Positions 58,144 through 64,000 of a stretch of 64,000 nucleotides of DNA are shown here, in pieces. This DNA is from Chloroflexota bacterium (lineage in GTDB: Bacteria > Chloroflexota > UBA6077 > SHYK01). The position numbers were made by a program, and so were the translations under genes. The stretch lies in the NCBI GenBank assembly GCA_009692845.1, contig SHYK01000001.1, positions 62,001 to 126,000 of the forward strand, given 5' to 3'. How positions within the stretch are numbered: position 1 is the first letter of the stretch; every line of letters starts with the position of its first letter. The notes beneath the pieces are model-generated. The model ran no database searches. It was not told the origin of the DNA and worked only from the letters and a program-made list of their open reading frames with translations.

Positions 58144-59002
58144 CATGAAGCTCTTCAACATCGACGAAAAGCCCACCTGGTGCCCGGGGTGCGGCGATTT
58201 CGCTATCCTTGCCGCCCTGAAGTTGGCACTGTCCGGCCTCGACCTTTACCCGCATAACACGATGCTGGTGTCGGGAATTGGCTGCGGAAGCAAGCTGCCT
58301 TATTACATGAAAGCCAATGCCTTCGACACCTTGCACGGTCGGGCGTTACCAGTGGCGACCGGGATCAAGCTTGCGAACCACGATCTGAACGTAGTGGTCA
58401 TTAGCGGAGACGGCGACGGTTATGGAATCGGCGGCAATCACTTCATGCACGTGATGCGCCGGAACCCTGACCTGACCCACATCGTTGAGAACAATCAGGT
58501 CTATGGGCTGACCAAAGGCCAGTATTCGCCAACCAGCGATAAGGGCTATATCAGCACTACCTCACCGGATGGCTCGATTGAGATCATGGTCAATCCGATG
58601 GCCGTGGCCCTGGCCGGCGGAGCGACCTTCGTAGGCCGTGGGTTCGCCGGCGATCCCAAGCACCTGACCCAGCTCATCATGAAGGGGATTCGGCACAAGG
58701 GCTACGCGCTTATCGACGTGCTCCAGCCCTGTGTGACCTACAACAAAATCAACACTTACGAATGGTACAAACAGCGCGCGTACAAGCTGGATGATGAAGA
58801 AGGCTACGACGCCACGGATTACGAGTCGGCCTGGAGGAAGGCGCGGGAATGGGACGAGCGGATCCCGATCGGCGTCATCTACCAGGAAGATCGGCTCACC
58901 TATGAAGCGCAGGTCGAGGAGCTAGCCGACGGTCCTCTGAACCGAACCTCGCCCCACCGAGACCGCGAGGTCCTGGATTCGATCAAGCTGGAGTTCGTCT
59001 AG
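58136..59002 (+). CDS. 2-oxoacid:acceptor (ferredoxin) oxidoreductase subunit beta
   Basis: KPTWCPGCGDFAILAALKLALSG...VSGIGCGSKLPYYMKANAFDTLHGRALPVATGIKLAN...VVISGDGDGYGIGGNHFMHVMRRN. Confidence 0.94.
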   Translation: MSDMKLFNIDEKPTWCPGCGDFAILAALKLALSGLDLYPHNTMLVSGIGCGSKLPYYMKANAFDTLHGRALPVATGIKLANHDLNVVVISGDGDGYGIGGNHFMHVMRRNPDLTHIVENNQVYGLTKGQYSPTSDKGYISTTSPDGSIEIMVNPMAVALAGGATFVGRGFAGDPKHLTQLIMKGIRHKGYALIDVLQPCVTYNKINTYEWYKQRAYKLDDEEGYDATDYESAWRKAREWDERIPIGVIYQEDRLTYEAQVEELADGPLNRTSPHRDREVLDSIKLEFV

Positions 59003-59098
59003 GCTACTGCGCGAGCTTCGAGAATCGGGCTCGCACTCAAGGTAGCGCGATTTGTGCTTGCAGCTCAGGACATGAGCCGTTACAGGCGATGTCCACGG

Positions 59099-59974
59099 TC
59101 ACGATCCGGAGATGCCGTAGACCTGGGTGGTGAGCGCCAAGGCGGTTACGGTTCTCGCCACCGGTCGTCCCACACCGGGAATCACCGGCGATAGACTCTG
59201 AATCTTGGCCATGACCAGCTCCTCTAGTTTTTCGAGCGAGGGAAAGGCGATCGTCGCGGCCACGTCGTAGGCGCCCATGGTGACCGCGGCATGGACAAAG
59301 TTGGCGTCCCGGGGCCCCAAGGGAATATCGGCCAGCATCCGCACGAGGCCCCGCGAATCAACCTGACCTTTCTGCATGAACAGAAACGCCAGGGGCCGGT
59401 GGTCCGGAACCCGCTCGATCTTGGGCTCGTCCGTCCGGATCAGGAGCGTCTCGGTTCTTCTGACGTGCGTGAATCGCGGGTCGACGTGGAGGGCATCAAT
59501 GCATTGGAAAAGGCTTGATGCGCTGGATGCCCGCAGGCGCGCGACAACCTCGAAGGGGCCCCACACCGCCGCGCTCCATACGCACTCTCGAAGCCCAGCC
59601 AGGCTCGCCGCGACATAGGCAGCATTCGGCGGCTCCACATCGACTAGCACGTAGGCTTCCGCGCTCTCGGAAGCCGGCGGTTCGTGCCGAGCATCCGGAT
59701 CGATCAACCCCACGGCTCCGGTGAAGGTTTCTCTCCGCCCTGGGTGCGCCAGCCCCATGAGCAGCTCCCCCTCTTCAAAGCTCAGCCCGAGGCCATACAT
59801 GAGCTTCTTGAGTGAGCTGCTCTTCGGTTTGGTGTAGCCGTCTACCCCGCGTTCCAAACGACTAATGAACCCCGGGCTCACGCCCGCTCGGCGAGCCAGC
59901 TCGATCTGGCTATACAGCCGCTTTTCCCGCAACGCCCGGAGCTGGTCCCCAAGCGTCAACGTGGGTGGGTCCAT
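59099..59974 (-). CDS. XRE-type HTH regulator fused to two Lrp/AsnC ligand-binding (RAM-like) domains
   Basis: LGDQLRALREKRLYSQIELARRAGVSPGFISRLERGVDGYTKP; then AYVLVDVEPPNAAYVAASLAGLRECVWSAAVWGPFEVVARLRA... and AFLFMQKGQVDSRGLVRMLADIP...AAVTMGAYDVAATIAFPSLEKLEELVMAKIQSLSPVIPGV. Confidence 0.8.
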   Translation of the reverse strand: MDPPTLTLGDQLRALREKRLYSQIELARRAGVSPGFISRLERGVDGYTKPKSSSLKKLMYGLGLSFEEGELLMGLAHPGRRETFTGAVGLIDPDARHEPPASESAEAYVLVDVEPPNAAYVAASLAGLRECVWSAAVWGPFEVVARLRASSASSLFQCIDALHVDPRFTHVRRTETLLIRTDEPKIERVPDHRPLAFLFMQKGQVDSRGLVRMLADIPLGPRDANFVHAAVTMGAYDVAATIAFPSLEKLEELVMAKIQSLSPVIPGVGRPVARTVTALALTTQVYGISGS

Positions 59975-60011
59975 CGGCTCCCCTGTTGCGCTCCCCCCGT
60001 GTCAGCGCTAA

Positions 60012-60062
60012 TACACTGTACTACACAGCTAGATTTGACAACAAACGGGGCCGCGGCATAAC
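60012..60062. promoter_or_regulatory. Overlapping divergent promoters and candidate operator between the XRE-RAM gene and ALDH
   Basis: + strand TTGACA(60035)-16-CATAAC(60057); - strand TTGTCA(60042)-16-TACAGT(60020); TACACTGTA and CTGT-ACTAC-ACAG inverted repeats. Confidence 0.5.
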
Positions 60063-60086
60063 CTTGTCCCGCCGAGGAGAGCAAAC

Positions 60087-61478
60087 ATGACCACGCTGCA
60101 GTCGATCAATCCGACCACCGAGGAAGTCCTGGCCGAATTCGAGGAGGACAGCCCGCGAGAAGTGGAAGCAGCCCTCGAATCCTCTATCGAAGCGTTCCGG
60201 CATTGGCGAAACACGTCCTATCAGGAGCGGAGCGACGTGCTGCTTGATCTTGCCAAGCGCCTCCGCCTGGGCAGCCCGGTGCTCGCGCAGCTCATGACCC
60301 GCGAGATGGGCAAACCAATCGTCGAAGCCGAGGCGGAAATCGAGAAGTGCGCCTGGTGCTGTGAGTACTACGCCGAGCATCTTGAATCCTTCCTGAGAGA
60401 TCAGCCGAAACCCACCGCAGCCGCCGAGAGCTACGTCGCCTTCGACCCACTCGGCCCGGTGCTGGCGATCATGGCCTGGAATTTCCCGTTCTGGCAGGTA
60501 TTCCGCTTCGGAGTTCCCGCACTCGCAGCCGGCAACACCATCCTGCTAAAGCACGCGAGCCTGGTGCCCCAATGCTCCCTGGCCATTGCCCAGTTGTTCG
60601 CGGAAACGGGTTTTCCCCTAGGCACGCTCCAGAGTGTCTTCATCAGTGGGGGCCGCGCATCGGAGCTTATTGGCGACCAACGGATCGCGGCGATCAGTTT
60701 CGTCGGCAGCGAGCGGGCCGGTGCCTCGGTCGCCAAGCGGAGTGGAGCGGCCCTGAAGAAAGTGGTGCTGGAGCTGGGAGGCTCGGATCCGTTCATCGTG
60801 CTTCCGGACGCCGATCTCGGTGCGGCCGTCGCAACCGCGGTCAAGGCGCGGTATCAGAATGCTGGCCAGGACTGCATCGCCGCCAAGCGCTTCATCGTGT
60901 TCGATAGCATCGCCGACGAATTCATCTCGCGGTTCACGGTCGCGGTCGAGGAGCTCCGAGTTGACGATCCTTGTCGCCGGACCACCGAGATCGGACCGCT
61001 CGCTGCGGGGACCGTGCGCGCCGCCATCGAGGATCAGGTGAGCCGCTCGATCGCGGCCGGGGCAACGCTGGTCGCTGGTGGGCGTCGAATGGAACGCCGA
61101 GGCTACTTTTACTCACCCACGCTGCTGACCGACGTGCGCCCCGGTATGCCGGTCTTCGATGAGGAGACTTTCGGACCCGTAGCGGCCATCAGCCGGGCAG
61201 CGACCGTAGATGAGGCGATATGCCTGGCCAATCATTCGGCCTATGGGCTGGGGGCCGCCATCTGGAGCCAGGACGTCGCGGCCGCTCGCCAGCTCGCCCG
61301 ACGGGTCGAATCCGGGATGGTGTTTATCAACGGCATGGTCGCTTCGGATCCACGGTTGCCGTTTGGCGGCGTCAAGCGGAGCGGCTACGGCCGTGAGCTG
61401 GGAGAATTCGGCATCCGGGAATTCGTCAACGTCAAGACGATTTGGGTCGGACCGCGTCGGGACGAGGCTGTCCCGTAG
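60087..61478 (+). CDS. NAD(P)-dependent aldehyde dehydrogenase (succinate-semialdehyde dehydrogenase-like)
   Basis: INPTTEEVLAEFEEDSP...FVGSERAGASVAKRSGAALKKVVLELGGSDPFIVLPDADL...QNAGQDCIAAKRFIV. Confidence 0.94.
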   Translation: MTTLQSINPTTEEVLAEFEEDSPREVEAALESSIEAFRHWRNTSYQERSDVLLDLAKRLRLGSPVLAQLMTREMGKPIVEAEAEIEKCAWCCEYYAEHLESFLRDQPKPTAAAESYVAFDPLGPVLAIMAWNFPFWQVFRFGVPALAAGNTILLKHASLVPQCSLAIAQLFAETGFPLGTLQSVFISGGRASELIGDQRIAAISFVGSERAGASVAKRSGAALKKVVLELGGSDPFIVLPDADLGAAVATAVKARYQNAGQDCIAAKRFIVFDSIADEFISRFTVAVEELRVDDPCRRTTEIGPLAAGTVRAAIEDQVSRSIAAGATLVAGGRRMERRGYFYSPTLLTDVRPGMPVFDEETFGPVAAISRAATVDEAICLANHSAYGLGAAIWSQDVAAARQLARRVESGMVFINGMVASDPRLPFGGVKRSGYGRELGEFGIREFVNVKTIWVGPRRDEAVP

Positions 61479-61657
61479 AACTGAAATGCTTCGAGCGCTT
61501 AGACCGTGTCACTGCGGGTGCGGGCCTCGAAAGAAGGACGTAGCGTCGTCCTTCGACGCCAATCCTCCTGCAACACCAAGCGTAAGCTCCTCAAGGTCTG
61601 CGTCGTCCGCGCTGAGGGGGAGGCCAGAGACGTCCGCGTTTGGGTGATTTAGGCTGG

Positions 61658-62872
61658 CTAATTCGTCAGTAACGGGCCCGTCAGGATGGCGGGGCGAGAT
61701 GAGCCGGCGCGGAGAGTTTCGGTGCCCGGGTCCAGGATGACCAGCGCATTGTGGCCGGTCATGGAGAGCAGCCGACTCGACATCTGCAGGCCGGTGCTTC
61801 GGGCCAGTAGCTTCCCCTCCGACCACCGAACCACCGCTCGGTGATATTCGACCCGGCTACCCGGTGCGGGGAAATCGTGCTCCAGCTCGACTTCGACCCG
61901 GGGACGGTCGGGGTTCGGGTGGCCTTGCATCCGCCGCAAGGTGGGGCGGACGAAAACCTCGAAAGTGACCAGGGATGAGACCGGATTGCCGGGGAGCCCG
62001 AAAGCCAGCGTGGTGCCTACCTCCGCAAAGGTGAGCGGCATGCCGGGCCGAAAATTGATGCGCCCGAAATGCACCTTCCCTAGCTCCTCGAGAGCGGGCT
62101 TGATGTAGTCACGGTCGCCCACCGAGACCCCGCCCGAGGTAACCAGCACGTCGGCCTGCTCGGTGCCTTCTCGCACCAGGCGGGTCTGAAGCTCTCGGTC
62201 GTCGCGAGCGCGGCCCAGCGAGAGCGGGATGCCCCCGGCCTCGCGGATCGCGGTCATCAGCGCGTAGCGGTTGGAGTCGCGAATGGAGCCCAGCGGGACT
62301 GGCTCCCACGGCTCAACCAGCTCGTCGCCCGTGGAAAGCACCGCCACCACCGGGCGACGATAGCAGCTTACGGTGGCTCGGCCGAGGGTCATCAGCAGGC
62401 CGACCTCGGATGCTCCGAGCTCGATTCCTGCGCGCAGTACCGTGTCACCATTGGCGACGTCGATGCCGATCGGTCGAATGTTGTCGCCCGGCCGAACCGC
62501 TCTTTGCAGGGTTACCTGGCCGCCCTCGGTTTGGGTGTCCTCGATCATCACCACCGCGTCTGCGCCATCCGGTAGCGGCGCGCCGGTCATGATGCGGGCG
62601 GCGGTTCCGGGTCGGACCGGCAGCCGATCCGCCACGCCGGCGGTGATCTCCTGGATGACCGGGCGTTTGGCCGTTCCATCACCCGCGACCACCGCGAAGC
62701 CGTCTACGGTGGACGCGCGAAAGGGCGGAACGTCCTCGGTGGATGCGATGTCCTCGGCCAGGATGCGGCCGTCCGCGTCCTGCGTTGGGACCGGCTCGGC
62801 GCCGAGTGGGCGGACCACCGATCGGATGATGGCCATCGCGTCCGCGACCGGGATCATGTCGTAGCGGCTCAA
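61658..62872 (-). CDS. moeA: Molybdopterin molybdotransferase MoeA
   Basis: EDVPPFRASTVDGFAVVAGDG...RIMTGAPLPDGADAVVMIEDT...VAVLSTGDELVEPWEPVPLGSIRDSNRYAL...LPGNPVSSLVTFEVFV. Confidence 0.95.
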   Translation of the reverse strand: MSRYDMIPVADAMAIIRSVVRPLGAEPVPTQDADGRILAEDIASTEDVPPFRASTVDGFAVVAGDGTAKRPVIQEITAGVADRLPVRPGTAARIMTGAPLPDGADAVVMIEDTQTEGGQVTLQRAVRPGDNIRPIGIDVANGDTVLRAGIELGASEVGLLMTLGRATVSCYRRPVVAVLSTGDELVEPWEPVPLGSIRDSNRYALMTAIREAGGIPLSLGRARDDRELQTRLVREGTEQADVLVTSGGVSVGDRDYIKPALEELGKVHFGRINFRPGMPLTFAEVGTTLAFGLPGNPVSSLVTFEVFVRPTLRRMQGHPNPDRPRVEVELEHDFPAPGSRVEYHRAVVRWSEGKLLARSTGLQMSSRLLSMTGHNALVILDPGTETLRAGSSRPAILTGPLLTN

Positions 62873-62900
62873 ATTACGCCGCCGACAATCGTGTCCATCT

Positions 62901-63653
62901 CTAAGCCAGCGAGCGGGCTCGGGTCTCGCGCTTCAAGGATTCGAGGATCTCGCGCATCGGGCTCAGCGCGCAGGTGAAGATGGGCGTGTCTCGCAGGGTG
63001 TAGGAGCTGGCTTCGGTCTCTCGGAGCTCCTGGACCAGGTCGAGGAAGTCGGCCGGCGCGTCGGTCTCAAAGGCGAGCACGAACTCCTGGTCGTCGAGTC
63101 CAAAGGAGTAGGTGGTGTTGATCTTCACCGATGTGTACTTGTGGCCGGTGGCGATGTGGAGGGCCATCATGCGCTGGCGCTCCTCGAAGGGCAATGCGTA
63201 CCAAGCGCGCGTCTTCACGAATGGATAGACGAACAGGTATTTCGAGCCTCCGGGCGCGATGACCAGCCGGGTGCCCTCCTGGGCAGGGTGAACGTGCTGA
63301 GCGACGTAAGTCGAGTGCTTGGTCATCGACAGATACGCGTAGGGCGTGTCCAGGAAAGCGCCGAGCTCGGACGATGCGATATCCGAAGCGAGGCTCTGGA
63401 AGTCGTCGAGGTTGGTGCTTACCTGCCAAACGAGGAAGTCGCAGTCAGCCCGGGTGCCAATCGTAGAGTAGGTGCGCAGCAAGATGCGGTCGGACCAGCT
63501 ATCGATGGCCTCGGCGAGCTCTTCCCGAGCCGAGTCGCGAGCGGTAGGACTCAGTCGCCGCCAGGCCGGATCGACCTTATAGAAAGCGAACCGGACGTAT
63601 TGTCGCTGTTCGTTGGTCAACTGCATCCTCTGGGAGAGCCAAGCTGCGGGCAT
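62901..63653 (-). CDS. Chlorite dismutase-family protein / coproheme decarboxylase (HemQ)-like
   Basis: YVRFAFYKVDPAWRRL...STIGTRADCDFLVWQVSTNLDDFQSL...YLFVYPFVKTRAWYALPFEERQRMMALHIATGHKYTSVKINTTYSFGLDDQEFVLAFE. Confidence 0.9.
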   Translation of the reverse strand: MPAAWLSQRMQLTNEQRQYVRFAFYKVDPAWRRLSPTARDSAREELAEAIDSWSDRILLRTYSTIGTRADCDFLVWQVSTNLDDFQSLASDIASSELGAFLDTPYAYLSMTKHSTYVAQHVHPAQEGTRLVIAPGGSKYLFVYPFVKTRAWYALPFEERQRMMALHIATGHKYTSVKINTTYSFGLDDQEFVLAFETDAPADFLDLVQELRETEASSYTLRDTPIFTCALSPMREILESLKRETRARSLA

Positions 63654-63751
63654 TGTAGCATCGGCAAATTCGGGGGACCGGGGCGCGGTGCTTCAAGAGC
63701 CTCAGCACGAACGGTGAGTTGATTCAGCTTCTTGGCCGGGGATGGGTGTGG

Positions 63752-64000
63752 CTAAGCGCTCAATTTCGCAAGCGGGAGGTCCGACGCGAGAACGCGCACC
63801 CAGAGGGTATGAGCGGCGGCCATCCCGACCGGAACGCTCTCGCCGTCACCCTGGAGCACCATCAGTTCGTTCGACGGCTCGATTTCCTGAATGTCGAATT
63901 CCCGACCGGGCAGCAGCCCGGCTCTTTCGAAATAGGACAGGAGCTCATGGCTGCCCTCGGCTTGTTCCGAAACCCGCTCGATGACCACCCGGCTTCCCAC
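63752..64000 (-). CDS. DtxR/MntR-like metal-dependent regulator, C-terminal FeoA-like (SH3) domain (truncated by window edge)
   Basis: VVIERVSEQAEGSHELLSYFERAGLLPGREFDIQEIEPSNELMVLQGDGESVPVGMAAAHTLWVRVL. Confidence 0.7.
   Translation of the reverse strand: MGSRVVIERVSEQAEGSHELLSYFERAGLLPGREFDIQEIEPSNELMVLQGDGESVPVGMAAAHTLWVRVLASDLPLAKLSA

Noticed and set aside
61509-61657. Minus-strand frame ...NADVSGLPLSADDADLEELTLGVAGGLASKDDATSFFRGPHPQ* downstream of moeA
   Set aside because: Protein-like composition but overlaps the moeA end with no convincing start and no recognised family

Overview
High-GC bacterial chromosomal DNA with almost entirely housekeeping content. Gene order and protein style suggest a Chloroflexota-like or related lineage, but that is inference only. 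Main blocks: (1) 3' end of ligA, a DUF402 protein, a DMT transporter, glutaminyl cyclase and several tRNAs; (2) tRNA-Thr/Tyr/Thr - rpmG - tRNA-Trp - secE - nusG - rplK - rplA - [L10 leader] - rplJ - rplL, without tuf or rpoBC; (3) tyrA, an M50 protease, and argC-argJ-argB-sORF-argD; (4) M61 peptidase, sua5/ywlC, prmC, prfA, hisS; (5) a long minus-strand dcw division/cell-wall cluster mraZ-rsmH-ftsL-ftsI-murF-mraY-murD-ftsW-murC-murB-ftsQ-ftsA-ftsZ-yggS-yggT, without murE or murG; (6) TlyC-like protein, LysR regulator, birA, MoxR-DUF58-DUF4129 module, pcm, IscA-like protein, korAB, an XRE regulator apparently fused to two Lrp/AsnC-like domains, an aldehyde dehydrogenase, moeA, hemQ-like protein and a DtxR-like fragment. 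I saw no CRISPR array, transposase, prophage, rRNA or obvious defence/secondary-metabolite island. The most unusual signals are: the XRE + 2xRAM-like regulator with overlapping divergent promoters; conserved genes with no canonical start codon (ftsA, yaiI-like, osmC-like); a dispersed GC-rich 3'-of-gene element family; a 7-copy 20-21 bp minisatellite at the tyrA 3' end; a perfect DnaA box in the mraZ promoter region; a coupled small ORF inside the arg operon; and a tRNA-Ile(UAU) with a variant T-loop. All calls are by eye from sequence; no database searches were run.
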